This document shows, piece after piece, positions 11,287-24,600 of a DNA stretch of 64,000 nucleotides. This DNA comes from Arachis hypogaea. Lineage: Eukaryota > Streptophyta > Magnoliopsida > Fabales > Fabaceae. Location: the NCBI RefSeq assembly GCF_003086295.3, contig NC_092052.1:76946687-77010686 (forward strand). The letters are read 5' to 3'. The position numbers and the translations under genes were made by a program. The notes under the pieces were generated by a model that did no database searches, was not told the DNA's origin, and was given only the letters and a program-made list of their open reading frames with translations. The first letter of the stretch is position 1, and the number at the start of each line of letters is the position of its first letter.

Positions 11287-14200
11287 AGGGTCTACACGAT
11301 GTAAAAAAAATCGGAAAAAAAAACCGGAGGAGCTTGCCGAAGATGAGGCCATTATGGCTCACCTTTAGGTGTCCTCCTCGGGATAGCGTCATTTAAAGAA
11401 CGAGGGTCAGCATGATGTAAAAAAAAAGGAAAAAAAACGGGAGGAGCCTGCTAAAAATGAGTCCATTACGCATCGCCTTTAGGTGTCCTCCTCGGGATAG
11501 CGTCATTTAAAGAACAAGGGTCAGCACGTCGTAAAAAATATCGAAAAAAAAATCGGAGGTGCCTGCTGAAGATGGGGCCATTACCGCTCGCCTTTAGGTG
11601 TCCTCCTCGGGATAGCGTCAATTAAAGGGCGAGGGTCAGCACGACGTAAAAAAAAACAACAAAAAAAACCAGAGGAGCTTGCCGAAGATGAGGCTATTAA
11701 GGCTCGCCTTTAGGTGTCCATCCCGGGACAGCGTCATTTAAAGAACGATGGTCGGCATGACGTAAAAAAAACCGGAGGAGCCTGCCGAAGATGAGGCCAT
11801 GACGGCTCCCCTTTAGGTTCCTCCTCGAGATAGCGTCATTTAAAGAACGAGGGTCAGCACGACGTAAAAAAAACCACAAAAAAATAACCAGAAGAGCCTG
11901 CCGAAGATGAGGCCATTACGGCTCGCCTTTAGGTGTCCTCCTCGAGATAGAATCATTTAAAAAATAATTGTCAGCACGACGTAAAGAAAAATCTGAGGAG
12001 CATGCCGAAGATGAGGCCATTACGGCTCGCCTTTAGGTGTTCTCCTCGGGTTAGCGTCATTTAAAGAACGAGGGACAGCACGACGTAAAAAAAAACCGGA
12101 AAAAAACAGGAGGAGCCTGCCGAAGATGAGGCCATTACGGCTCGCCTTTAGGTGTCCTCCTTGGGATAGTGTCATTTAAACAACGAGTGTCAGCACGTAG
12201 TAAAAAAAAAAAACCGGAGGAGCCTGCCGATGATGAGGCCATTACAGGCTCGCCTTTTGGTGTCCTCCTCAGGATAGCGTCATTTAAAGAACAAGGGTCA
12301 GCATGATGTAAAAAAAAGGGAAAAAAAACCGGAGAAGCCTGCCAAAAATGAGGCCATTACGGCTCACCTTTAGGTGTCCTACTCGGGATAGTGTCAATTA
12401 AAGAGCGAGGGTCAGCACATAGTAAAAAAAAAAACCGGAGGAGCCTACCGAAGATGAGGCTATTAGAGCTCGCCTTTAGGTGTTCTCCTCGGAATAGCGT
12501 CATTTAAAGAGCGAGGTCTGCCCGACGTAAAAAAAACCAGAAAAAACTGGAGGAGCCTGCTGAAGATGAGGCCATTACGGCTCGCCTTTAGGTGTCCTCC
12601 TCGGGATAGCGTCATTTTAAGAACGAGGGTCAACAAGATGTAAAAAAAATCGGAAAAAAACCGGAGGAGCTTGCCGAAGATGAGGCCATTACGGCTCGCC
12701 TTTAGGTGTCCTCCTCGGGATAGCGTCATTTAAAGAACGAGGGTCAGCATGATGTAAAAAAAAAAGAAAAAAAACTGGAGGAGCCTGCTAAAAATGAGTC
12801 CATTACGCATCGCCTTTAGGTCTCCTCCTCGGGATAGCGTCATTTAAAGAACGAGGGTCAGCACGTCGTAAAAAAAAATCGGAAAAAAAACCAGAGGAGC
12901 CTGCTGAAGATGAGGCCATTACCGCTCGCCTTTAGGTGTCCTCCTCGGGATAGCGTCAATTAAAGGGCGAGGGTCAGCACAACGTAAAAAAAAAACAACA
13001 AAAAAAAAACTAGAGGAGCTTACCGAAGATGAGGCTATTAAGGCTCGCCTTTAGGTGTCCATCCCGGGACAGCGTCATTTAAAGAACGATGGTCGGCATG
13101 ACGTAAAAAAAACCGGAGGAGCCTGCCGAAGATGAGGCCATGACGGCTCCCCTTTAGGTGTCCTCCTCGAGATAGCGTCATTTAAAGAACGAGGGTCAGC
13201 ACGACGTAAAAAAAACCACAAAAAAATAACTAGAAGAGCCTGGCGAAGATGAGGCCATTACGGCTCGCCTTTTGGTGTCCTCCTCAGGATAGCGTCATTT
13301 AAAGAACGAGGGTCAGCATGATGTAAAAGAAAGGAAAAAAAAACCGGAGGAGCCTGCCAAAAATGAGGCCATTACGGCTCGCCTTTAGGTGTCCTACTCG
13401 GGATAGCGTCATTTAAAGAGCGAGGGTCAGCACATAGTAAAAAAAAAACCGGAGGAGCCTACCGAAGATGAGGCCATTACGGCTCGCCTTTAGGTGTCCT
13501 CCTCGGGATAGCGTCATTTAAAGAACGAGGGTCAACACGTAGAAAAAAAAAGTAGAGGAGCCTGCCGAAGATGAGGCCATTACGGCTCGCCTTTAGGTGT
13601 CCTCCTCGGGATAGCGTCATTTAAAGAACGAGGGTCAACACGTAGAAAAAAAAAAGTAGAGGAGCCTGCCGAAGATGAGGCCATGACGGCACCCCTTTAG
13701 GTTTCCTCCTCGAGATAGCGTCATTTAAAGAACGAGGGTCAGCACGACGTAAAAAAAACCACAAAAAAATAACCAGAAGAGCCTGCCGAAGATGAGGCCA
13801 TTACGGCTCGCCTTTAGGTGTCCTCCTCGAGATAGAATCATTTAAAAAATAATTGTCAGCACGACGTAAAGAAAAATCTGAGGAGCATGCCGAAGATGAG
13901 GCCATTACGGCTCGCCTTTAGGTGTTCTCCTCGGGTTAGCGTCATTTAAAGAACGAGGGACAGCACGACGTAAAAAAAAACCGGAAAAAAACAGGAGGAG
14001 CCTGCCGAAGATGAGGCCATTACGGCTCGCCTTTAGGTGTCCTCCTTGGGATAGTGTCATTTAAACAACGAGTGTCAGCACGTAGTAAAAAAAAAAACCG
14101 GAGGAGCCTGCCGATGATGAGGCCATTACAGGCTCGCCTTTTGGTGTCCTCCTCAGGATAGCGTCATTTAAAGAAAAAGGGTCAGCATGATGTAAAAAAA

Positions 14201-17200
14201 AGGGAAAAAAAACCGGAGAAGCCTGCCAAAAATGAGGCCATTACGGCTCACCTTTAGGTGTCCTACTCGGGATAGCGTCAATTAAAGAGCGAGGGTCAGC
14301 ACATAGTAAAAAAAAAAACCGGAGGAGCCTACAGAAGATGAGGCTATTAGAGCTCGCCTTTAGGTGTTCTCCTCGGAATAGCGTCATTTAAAGAGCGAGG
14401 TCTGCCCGATGTAAAAAAAACCAGAAAAAACTGGAGGAGCCTGCTGAAGATGAGGCCATTACGGCTCGCCTTTAGGTGTCCTCCTCGGGATAGCGTCATT
14501 TAAGAATGAGGGTCAACAAGATGTAAAAAAAATCGGAAAAAAACCGGAGGAGCTTGCCGAAGATGAGGCCATTACGGCTCGCCTTTAGGTGTCCTCCTCG
14601 GGATAGCGTCATTTAAAGAACGAGGGTCAGCATGATGTAAAAAAAAAAGAAAAAAACTGGAGGAGCCTGCTAAAAATGAGTCCATTACGCATCGCCTTTA
14701 GGTCTCCTCCTCGGGATAGCGTCATTTAAAGAACGAGGGTCAGCACGTCGTAAAAAAAAATCGGAAAAAAAAACCAGAGGAGCCTGCTGAAGATGAGGCC
14801 ATTACCGCTCGCCTTTAGGTGTCCTCCTCGGGATAGCGTCAATTAAAGGGCGAGGGTCAGCACAACGTAAAAAAAAAACAACAAAAAAAAACTAGAGGAG
14901 CTTGCCGAAGATGAGGCTATTAAGGCTCGCCTTTAGGTGTCCATCCCGGGACAGCGTCATTTAAAGAACGATGGTCGGCATGACGTAAAAAAAACCGGAG
15001 GAGCCTGCCGAAGATGAGGCCATGACGGCTCCCCTTTAGGTGTCCTCCTCGAGATAGCGTCATTTAAAGAACGAGGGTCAGCACGACGTAAAAAAAACCA
15101 CAAAAAAATAACTAGAAGAGCCTGGCGAAGATGAGGCCATTACGGCTCGCCTTTTGGTGTCCTCCTCAGGATAGCGTCATTTAAAGAACGAGGGTCAGCA
15201 TGATGTAAAAGAAAGGAAAAAAAAACCGGAGGAGCCTGCCAAAAATGAGGCCATTACGGCTCGCCTTTAGGTGTCCTACTCGGGATAGCGTCATTTAAAG
15301 AGCGAGGGTCAGCACATAGTAAAAAAAAAACCGGAGGAGCCTACCGAAGATGAGGCCATTACGGCTCGCCTTTAGGTGTCCTCCTCGGGATAGCGTCATT
15401 TAAAGAACGAGGGTCAACACGTAGAAAAAAAAAGTAGAGGAGCCTGCCGAAGATGAGGCCATTACGGCTCGCCTTTAGGTGTCCTCCTCGGATAGCGTCA
15501 TTTAAAGAACGAGGGTCAACACGTAGGAAAAAAAAAGTAGAGGAGCCTGCCGAAGATGAGGCCATGACGGCACCCCTTTAGGTTTCCTCCTCGAGATAGC
15601 GTCATTTAAAGAACGAGGCTCAGCACGACGTAAAAAAAAACACAAAAAATAACCAGAAGAGCCTGCCGAAGATGAGCCATTACGGCTCGCCTTTAGGTGT
15701 CCTCCTCGAGATAGAATCATTTAAAAATAATTGTCAGCACGACGTAAAAAAATCTGAGGAGCATGCCGAAGATGAGGCCATTACGGCTCGCCTTTAGGTG
15801 TTCTCCTCGGGTAGCGTCATTTAAAGAACGAGGGACAGCACGACGTAAAAAAAAACCGGAAAAAAACAGGAGGAGCCTGCCGAAGATGAGGCCATTACGG
15901 CTCGCCTTTAGGTGTCCTCCTTGGGATAGTGTCATTTAAACAACGAGTGTCAGCACGTAGTAAAAAAAAAAACCGGAGGAGCCTGCCGATGATGAGGCCA
16001 TTACAGGCTCGCCTTTTGGTGTCCTCCTCAGGATAGCGTCATTTAAAGAACAAGGGTCAGCATGATGTAAAAAAAAGGGAAAAAAAACCGGAGAAGCCTG
16101 CCAAAAATGAGGCCATTACGGCTCACCTTTAGGTGTCCTACTCGGGATAGCGTCAATTAAAGAGCGAGGGTCAGCACATAGTAAAAAAAAAAACCGGAGG
16201 AGCCTACAGAAGATGAGGCTATTAGAGCTCGCCTTTAGGTGTTCTCCTCGGAATAGCGTCATTTAAAGAGCGAGGTCTGCCCGATGTAAAAAAAACCAGA
16301 AAAAACTGGAGGAGCCTGCTGAAGATGAGGCCATTACGGCTCGCCTTTAGGTGTCCTCCTCGGGATAGCGTCATTTTAAGAACGAGGGTCAACAAGATGT
16401 AAAAAAAATCGGAAAAAAACCGGAGGAGCTTGCCGAAGATGAGGCCATTACGGCTCGCCTTTAGGTGTCCTCCTCGGGATAGCGTCATTTAAAGAACGAG
16501 GGTCAGCATGATGTAAAAAAAAAGAAAAAAAACTGGAGGAGCCTGCTAAAATGAGTCCATTACGCATCGCCTTTAGGTCTCCTCCTCGGGATAGCGTCAT
16601 TTAAAGAACGAGGGTCAGCACGTCGTAAAAAAAAATCGGAAAAAAAACCAGAGGAGCCTGCTGAAGATGAGGCCATTACCGCTCGCCTTTAGGTGTCCTC
16701 CTCGGGATAGCGTCAATTAAAGGGCGAGGGTCAGCACAACGTAAAAAAAAACAACAAAAAAAAAACTAGAGGAGCTTGCCGAAGATGAGGCTATTAAGGC
16801 TCGCCTTTAGGTGTCCATCCCGGGACAGCGTCATTTAAAGAACGATGGTCGGCATGACGTAAAAAAAACCGGAGGAGCCTGCCGAAGATGAGGCCATGAC
16901 GGCTCCCCTTTAGGTGTCCTCCTCGAGATAGCGTCATTTAAAGAACGAGGGTCAGCACGACGTAAAAAAAAACCAAAAAAATAACTAGAAGAGCCTGGCG
17001 AAGATGAGGCCATTACGGCTCGCCTTTTGGTGTCCTCCTCAGGATAGCGTCATTTAAAGAACGAGGGTCAGCATGATGTAAAAGAAAGGAAAAAAAAACC
17101 GGAGGAGCCTGCCAAAATGAGGCCATTACGGCTCGCCTTTAGGTGTCCTACTCGGGATAGCGTCATTTAAAGAGCGAGGGTCAGCACATAGTAAAAAAAA

Positions 17201-17340
17201 AAAACCGGAGGAGCCTACGAAGATGAGGCCATTACGGCTCGCCTTTAGGTGTCCTCCTCGGATAGCGTCATTTAAAGAACGAGGGTCAACACGTAGAAAA
17301 AAAAAAGTAGAGGAGCCTGCCGAAGATGAGGCCATTACGG
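11287..17340 (+). repeat. Higher-order repeat block, unit about 1.88 kb
   Basis: The rare marker 'gagtccattacgcatcgcc' occurs at 11459, 12796, 14678 and 16553. The intervals are 1337, 1882 and 1875 bases. Other markers keep their order between these points, including 'tgtccatcccgggacagcg', 'agaatcatttaaaaaat' and the pair of 'gtagaaaaaaaaagtagagg' monomers near 13530 and 13637, matched near 15420 and 15525. The translated stretch at 12463-12729 is identical to that at 16222-16488, showing how recent the amplification is. The last round is cut off near 17340, where the monomer type changes. Confidence 0.85.
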
Positions 17341-20300
17341 CTCGCCTTTAGGTGTCCTCCTCGGGATAGCGTCATTTAAAGAATGAGGGTCAGCACGATG
17401 TAAAAAAAACGGCATAAAAAAAAAACCTGAGGAGCCTGCCGAAGATGAGGCAACTACGGCTCGCCTTTAGGTGTCCTCCTTGGGATAGCGTCATTTAAAG
17501 AACGAGGGTCAGCACGATGTAAAAAAAATAGAAAAAAAACCGGAGGTGCCTGCCGAAGATGAGGCCATTACGGCTTGCCTTTATGTGTCCTCCTTGGGAT
17601 AGCATCATTTAAAGAACGAGGGTCAGCACGACGTAAAAAAAATCAGAAAAAAAACTGGAGGAGCCTGCCGAAGATGAGGCCATTACGACTTGCCTATAGG
17701 TGTCCTCCTTAGGATAGCGTTTTTTAAAGAACGAGGGTCTGTACGACGTAAAAAAAACCGAAAAAACCGGAGGAGCCTGCGGAAGATGAGGCCATTACGG
17801 CTCGCCTTTAGGTGTCCTCCCAAGATAAGGTCATTTAAAGAACGATGTTCGGCACGACGTAAAAAAAAAAAAAAAACCCGGAGGATCTTGCCGAAGATGT
17901 GGCCATTACGGCTCGCCTTTAGGTGTCCTCCTCGAGATAGCGTCATTTAAAGAACGAAGGTCATCACGACGTAAAAAATAGAAAAAAACCGGAGGAGCCT
18001 GCCGAAGATGAGGCCACTACGTCTCGCCTTTAGGTGTCCTCCTCGGGATAGCGTCATTTAAAGAATAAGGGTCAGCACGTAGTGAAAAAGAAACCGAATA
18101 AAAAACTGGAGGAACCTACCGAAGATGAGGCCATTACGGCTCGCCTTTAGGTGTCCTCCTTGGGATAGCGTCATTTAAAGAACGAGGGTCAGCACGTAGT
18201 AAAAAAAAACCGGAGGAGCCTACCGATGATGAGGCCATTACGGCTCGGTTTTAGGTGTCCTCCTTTGGATAGCGTCATTTAAAGAACGAGGGATAGCACA
18301 ACGTAAAAAAAAAATCGAAAAAAAAAACCGGAGGAGCCTGCCGAAGATGAGGCCATTACGGCTCGCCTTTAGGTGTCCTCCCGAGATAGCGTCATTTAAA
18401 GAACGATGTCGCATGACGTAAAAAAAAAAACCCGGAGGATCCTGCCGAAGATGTGGCCTTACGACTCGCCTGTAGGTGTCCTCCTCGAGATAGCGTCATT
18501 TGAAGAACGAGGGTCAGCACGACGTAAAAAAAAATGAAAAAAAACTGGAGGAGCCTGCCGAAGATGAGGCCATTACGACTCGTCTTTAGGTGTCCTCCTC
18601 GGATAGCGTTATTTAAGAACGAGGGTCAGCAAGACGTAAAAAAAAACCTGAGGAGCCTGCCGAAGATGAGGCATTACGGCTCGCCTTTAGGTGTCCTCCT
18701 CGGGATAGCGTCATTTAAAGAACGAGGGTCAGCACGATGTAAAAAAAAAGGATAAAAAAAACCGGAGGAGCCTGTCGAAAATGAGGCAATTACGGCTCGC
18801 TTTAGGTGTCCTCCTCGGGATAGCGTCATTTAAAGAAGAGGGTCAGCACGATGTAAAAAAAAAACAGAAAAAAACTGGAGGGCCTCCGAAGATGAGGCCA
18901 TTACGGCTCGCCTTTAGGTGTCCTCCTCGGGATAGGTCATTTAAAGAACGAGGGTCAGCACGAGTGAAAAAAAAACCGATGAGGAGCCTACCGAAGATGA
19001 GGCCATTACGGCTCGCCTTTAGGTGTCCTCCTCGAGATAGCGTCATTTAAAGAACGAGGGTCAGCACGAGTAAAAAAAAAACGGAGGAGCCTGCCGAGAT
19101 GAGGCCATTACGCTCGCCTTTATGTGTCCTCCTCGGATAGTGTCATTTAAAGAACGAGGGTCAGCACGACGTAAAAAAAATCGGAAAAAAAACCGGAGGA
19201 GCCTGCCGAAGATGAGGCCATTACGATTTGCCTATGGGTGTCCTCCTTAGGATAGCGTCATTTACAGAACGAGGGTCTGCACGACGTAAAAAAAATGGAA
19301 AAAAAACCAGAGGAGCCTGCCAAAGATGAGGCCATTACGACTCGCATTTAGGTTTCCTCCTTAGGATAGCGTCATTTACAGAACGAGGGTCTGCACGACG
19401 TAAAAAAAAAAAACCGGAGGAGCCTGCCAAGGATGAGGCCATTACGACTCGCATTTAGGTGTCCTCCTAGGATAGCGTCATTTAAGAACGAGGGTCTGCA
19501 CGACGTAAAAAACGAAAAAAAACTGGAGAGCTCCGAAGATGAGGCCATTACGACTCGCCTTTAGGTGTCCTCCTTAGGATAGCGTTATTTACAGAATGAG
19601 GGTTAGCAAGACGTAAAAAAAACCGGAGGAGCCTGCCGAAGATGAGGCCATTACGGCTCTCCTTTAGGTGTCCCCTCGGGATAGCGTCATTTAAAGAACG
19701 AGGGTCAGCACGATGTAAAAAAATGGCATAAAAAAACCGGAGGAGCTTGTCGAAATGAGGCAATTACGGCTCGCATTTAGGTGTCCTCTCGGGATAGCGT
19801 CATTTAAAGAACGAGGGTCATCACGATGTAAAAAAATAGAAAAAAACTGGAGGGCCTGCCGAAGATGAGGCCATTACGGCTCGCCTTTAGGTGTCCTCCT
19901 CGGGATAGAGTCATTTAAAGAATGAGGGTCAGCACGTAGTGAAAAAAAACCGGAAAAAACCGGAGGAGCCTACCGAAGATGAGGCCATTACGGCTCGCCT
20001 TTAGGTGTCCTCCTCGGGATAGCGTCATTTAAAGAACGAGGGTCAGCACGTTGTAAAAAAAAAATCGAAGGAGCCTGCCGATGATGAGGCCATTACGGCT
20101 CGCCTTTATGTGTCCTCCTCGGATAGGTCATTTAAAGAACGAGGGTCAGCACGACGTAAAAAAAATCGGAAAAAAAACCGGAGGAGCCTGCCGAAGATGA
20201 GGCCATTACGACTTGCCTTTAGGTGTCCTCCTTAGGATAGCGTCATTTACAGAACGAGGGTCTGCGCGACGTAAAAAAAGTGGAAAAAAACCAGAGGAGC

Positions 20301-23300
20301 TTGCCGAAGATGACGCATTACGACTCGCTTTAGGTGTCCTCCTTAGGATAGCATCATTTAAAGAACGAGGGTCTGCACGACGTAAAAAAAAACCGAAAAA
20401 AAAACCGGAGGTGCCTGCCGAAGATGAGGCCGTTACGGCTCGCCTTTAGGTGTCCTCCTCGGGATAGCGTCATTTAAAGAACGAGGGTGAGCACGATGTA
20501 AAAAAAACGGAAAAAAAACCAGAGGAGCCTGTCGAAAATGAGGCTATTACGGCTCGCCTTTAGGTGTCCTCTTCGGGATAGCGTCATTTAAAAAACGAGG
20601 GTCAGCACGATGTAAAAAAAAAAAAAAAAAAAAACTGGAGGTGCCTGCCGAAGATGAGGCCATTACGGCTCGCCTTTAGGTGTCCTCCTCGGGATAGAGT
20701 CATTTAAAGAATGAGGGTCAGCACGTAGTGAAAAAAAAACCAGAAAAAAACCGGAGGAGCATACCGAAGATGAGGCCATTACGGCTCGCCTTTAGGTGTC
20801 CTCCTCGGGATAGCGTCATTTAAAGAATGAGGGTCAGCACGTTGTAAAAAAAAATCGAAGGAGCCTGCCGATGATGAGGCCATTACGGCTCGCCTTTATG
20901 TGTCCTCCTCGGGATAGTGTCATTTAAAGAACGAGGGTCAGCACGACGTAAAAAAAATCGAAAAAAAACCGGAGGAGCCTGCCGAAGATGAGGCCATTAC
21001 GACTTGCCTATAGGTGTCCTCCTTAGGATAGCGTCATTTACAGAACGAGGGGTCTGCGCGACGTAAAAGAAAGTGGAAAAAAAACCAGAGGAGCTTGCCG
21101 AAGATGACGCCATTACGACTCGCATTTAGGTGTCCTCCTTAGGATAGCATCATTTACAGAACGAGGGTCTGCACGACGTAAAAAAAACCGAAAAAAAAAC
21201 CGGAGGTGCCTGCCGAAGATGAGGCCGTTACGGCTCGCCTTTAGGTGTCCTCCTCGGGATAGCGTCATTTAAAGAACGAGGGTGAGCACGATGTAAAAAA
21301 AAACGGCATAAAAAAAACCAGAGGAGCCTGTCGAAATGAGGCTATTACGGCTCGCCTTTAGATGTCCTCTCGGGATAGCGTCATTTAAAAAACGAGGGTC
21401 AGCACGATGTAAAAAAAAAACAAAAAAAAAACTGGAGGTGCCTGCCGAAGATGAGGCCATTACGGCTCGCCTTTAGGTGTCCTCCTCGGGATAGGTCATT
21501 TAAAGAATGAGGGTCAGCACGTAGTGAAAAAAAAACCAAAAAAAACCGGAGGAGCCTACCGAAGATGAGGCCATTACGGCTCGCCTTTAGGTGTCCTCCT
21601 CGGGATAGCGTCATTTAAAGAACGAGGGTCAGCACGTAGTAAAAAAAAAAAACCGGAGGAGCCTGCCGATGATGAGGCCATTACGGCTCGCCTTTATGTG
21701 TCCTCCTCGGGATAGCGTCATTTAAAGAACGAGGGTCAGCACGACGTAAAAAAAATCGAAAAAAAAACCGGAGGAGCTTGCCGAAGATGAGGCCTTTACG
21801 ACTTGCCTATAGGTGTCTTCCTTAGGATAGCGTCATTTAAAGAACGAGGGTCTGCACGACGTAAAAAAAACCGAAAAAAAAACCGGAGGAGCCTGCGAAG
21901 ATGAGGCCATTACGGCTCGCCTTTAGGTGTCTCCCGGATAGCGTCATTTAAAGAACGATGTCGGCACGACGTAAAAAAAGAAAACCGGAGGAGCCTGCCG
22001 AAGATGAGGCCATTAGGCTCGCCTTTAGGTGTCCTCCTCGAGATAGCGTCATTTAAAGAACGAAGGTCAGCCGATGCAAAAAAAATGGAAAAAAAACCGG
22101 AGGAGCCTGCGAAGATGAGGCCATTACGACTCGCCTTTAGGTGTCCTCCTCGGATAGCATCATTTAAAGAATAAGGGTCAGCACGTAGTAAAAAAAACCC
22201 GGAGGAGCCTGCCGAGATGAGGCCATTACGGCTCGCCTTTAGGTGTCCTCCTCGGGATAGCGTCATTTAAAGAACGAGGGTCAGCACGTAGTAAAAAAAA
22301 AACCGGAGGAGCCTGCCGATGATGAGGCCATTACGGCTCGCCTTTAGGTGTCCTCCTCGGGATAGCGTCATTTAAAGACGAGGGTCAGCACGACGTAAAA
22401 AAAAAAAAAAAACCGAGGAGCCTGCGGAAGATGAGCCATTACGGCTCGCTTTAGGTGTCCTCCTTGGGATAGCGTCATTTAAAGAACGAGGGTCAGCACA
22501 ACGTAAAAAAAAATCGAAAAAAAAACCGAGGAGCCTGCCGAAGATGAGGCCATTACGGCTCGCCTTTAGGTGTCTCCCGGATAGCGTCATTTAAAGAACG
22601 ATGTCGGCATGACGTAAAAAAAAAAGAATCGGAGGATCCTGCCGAAGATGAGGCCATTACGGCTCGCCTTAGGTGTCCTCCTCGGATAGCGTCATTTAAA
22701 GAACGAGGGTCAGCACGACGTAAAAAAAATGAAAAAAACCGGAGGAGCCTGCGAAGATGAGGCCATTACGACTCGCCTTTAGTGTCCTTCTAGGATAGCG
22801 TCATTTAAAGAACGAGGGTCAGCAAGACGTAAAAAAAACTGGAGGAGCCTGCCGAAGATGAGGCCATTACGCTCGCCTTTAGGTGTCCTCCTCGGATAGC
22901 GTCATTTAAAGAACGAGGTCAGCAGATGTAAAAAAAAACGAAAAAAAAACCGGAGGAGCCTGCCGAAGATGAGGCATTACGGCTCGCCTTTAGGTGTCCT
23001 CCTCGGGATAGGTCATTTAAAGAATAAGGGTCAGCACGTAGTAAAAAAAAATAAAAAAAACCGAGGATCCTACCGAAGATAGGCCATTACGGCTCGCCTT
23101 TAGGTGTCCTCTCGGATAGCGTCATTTAAGAACGAGGGTCAGCACGTAGTAAAAAAAAAAAAACCGAGGAGCCTGCCGAGATGAGGCCATTACGGCTCGC
23201 CTTTAGGTGTCCTCCTCGGGATAGCGTCATTTAAAGAACGAGGTCACCACGTAGTAAAAAAAAGAAATGAAAAAAAAAACGGAGGAGCCTACGAAGATGA

Positions 23301-24600
23301 GGCCATTACGGCTCGCCTTTAGGTGTCCTCCTCGGGATAGCGTCATTTAAAGAAGAGGGTCAGCACGTAGGAAAAAAAATCGGAGGAGCCTGCCAATGAT
23401 GAGGCCATTATGGCTCGCCTTTTGGTGTCCTCCTCGGGATAGCGTCATTTAAAGAACGAGGGTCAGCACGACGTAAAAAAAATCGGAAAAAAAAACCAGA
23501 GGACCCTGCCGAGATGAGGCCTTACGACTCGCCTTTAGGTGTCCTCCTTAGGTTAGCGTCATTTAAAGAGCGAGGGTCTGCACGACGTAAAAAAAAAACG
23601 AAAAAAAAGGAGCAGCCTACCGAAGATGAGGCCATTACGGCTCGCCTTTAGGTGTCTCCTTGGGATAGCATCATTTAAAGAACGATGGTCAGCACGAGTA
23701 AAAAAATGCAAAAAAAAATCGGAGGAGCCTGCCGAAGATGAGGCCATTACGGCTCGCCTTTAGGTGTCCTCCTCGGGATAGCGTCATTTAAAGAAGAGGG
23801 TCAGCACAAGTAAAAAATAACAGAAAAAACCGGAGGAGCCTGCCGAAGATGAGGCCATTACGGCTCGCCTTTAGGTGTCCTCCTCGGGATAGCGTCATTT
23901 AAAGAACGAGGGTCAGCACGTAGTAAAAAAAAAAAAAAACCGGAGGAGCCTGCCGAAGATGAGGCCATTACGGCTCGCCTTTAGGTGTCCTCCTCGGGAT
24001 AGCGTCATTTAAAGAACGAGGGTCAGCACGACGTAAAAAAAAATCGGAAAAAAAAAACCAGAGGAGCCTGCCGAAGATGAGGCCATTACGCTCGCCTTTA
24101 GGTGTCCTCCTAGGATAGCGTCATTTAAAGAACGAGGGTCAGCATGACGTAAAAAAAAACCGAAAAAAAAACCGGAGAGCCTACGAAGATGAGGCCATTA
24201 CGGCTCGCCTTTAGGTGTCCTCTCGGATAGCGTCATTTAAAGAACGAGGGTCAGACGTAAAAAAAAAAACGGAGGAGCCTGCCGAAGATGAGGCCATTAC
24301 GGCTCGCCTTTAGGTGTCCTCTCGGATAGCGTCATTTAAAGAACGAGGGTCAGCACGAGTAAAAAAAAAAAAAAACGGAGGAGCCTGCCGAAGATGAGGC
24401 CATTACGGCTCGCCTTTAGGTGTCCTCCTCGGATAGCGTCATTTAAAGAACGAGGTCAGCACGAGTAAAAAAAAAAAACCGAGGAGCTGCCGAAGATGAG
24501 GCCATTACGGCTCGCCTTTAGGTGTCTCCTCGGGATAGCGTCATTTAAAGAACGAGGGTCAGCACGATGTAAAAAACGCATAAAAAAACGGAGGAGCTGC
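17341..24600 (+). repeat. Heterogeneous satellite block with a ~0.8-kb cycle
   Basis: Monomer subfamilies alternate here. One cycle runs from the 'cacgtagtg' double-A-run monomer near 19935 through a 'cgttgt' single-run monomer with 'gccgatgatg', a 'cgacgt' monomer and a 'cttaggatag ... gtctgc' monomer. It recurs near 20722 and 21520, about 790-800 bases apart (7 monomers). The same classes and a similar unit size are seen, inverted, in 1-8645. Single-base deletions become frequent from about 18.4 kb, and around 24595-24665 one monomer is strongly eroded ('gctgcaagataggcatgg'). Confidence 0.75.

Noticed and set aside
11300..11400. Hairpin in the monomer between GGAGGA and TCCTCC
   Set aside because: The arms are only about 6-8 bases with a loop near 48 bases, so the structure would be weak and is probably a by-product of base composition.
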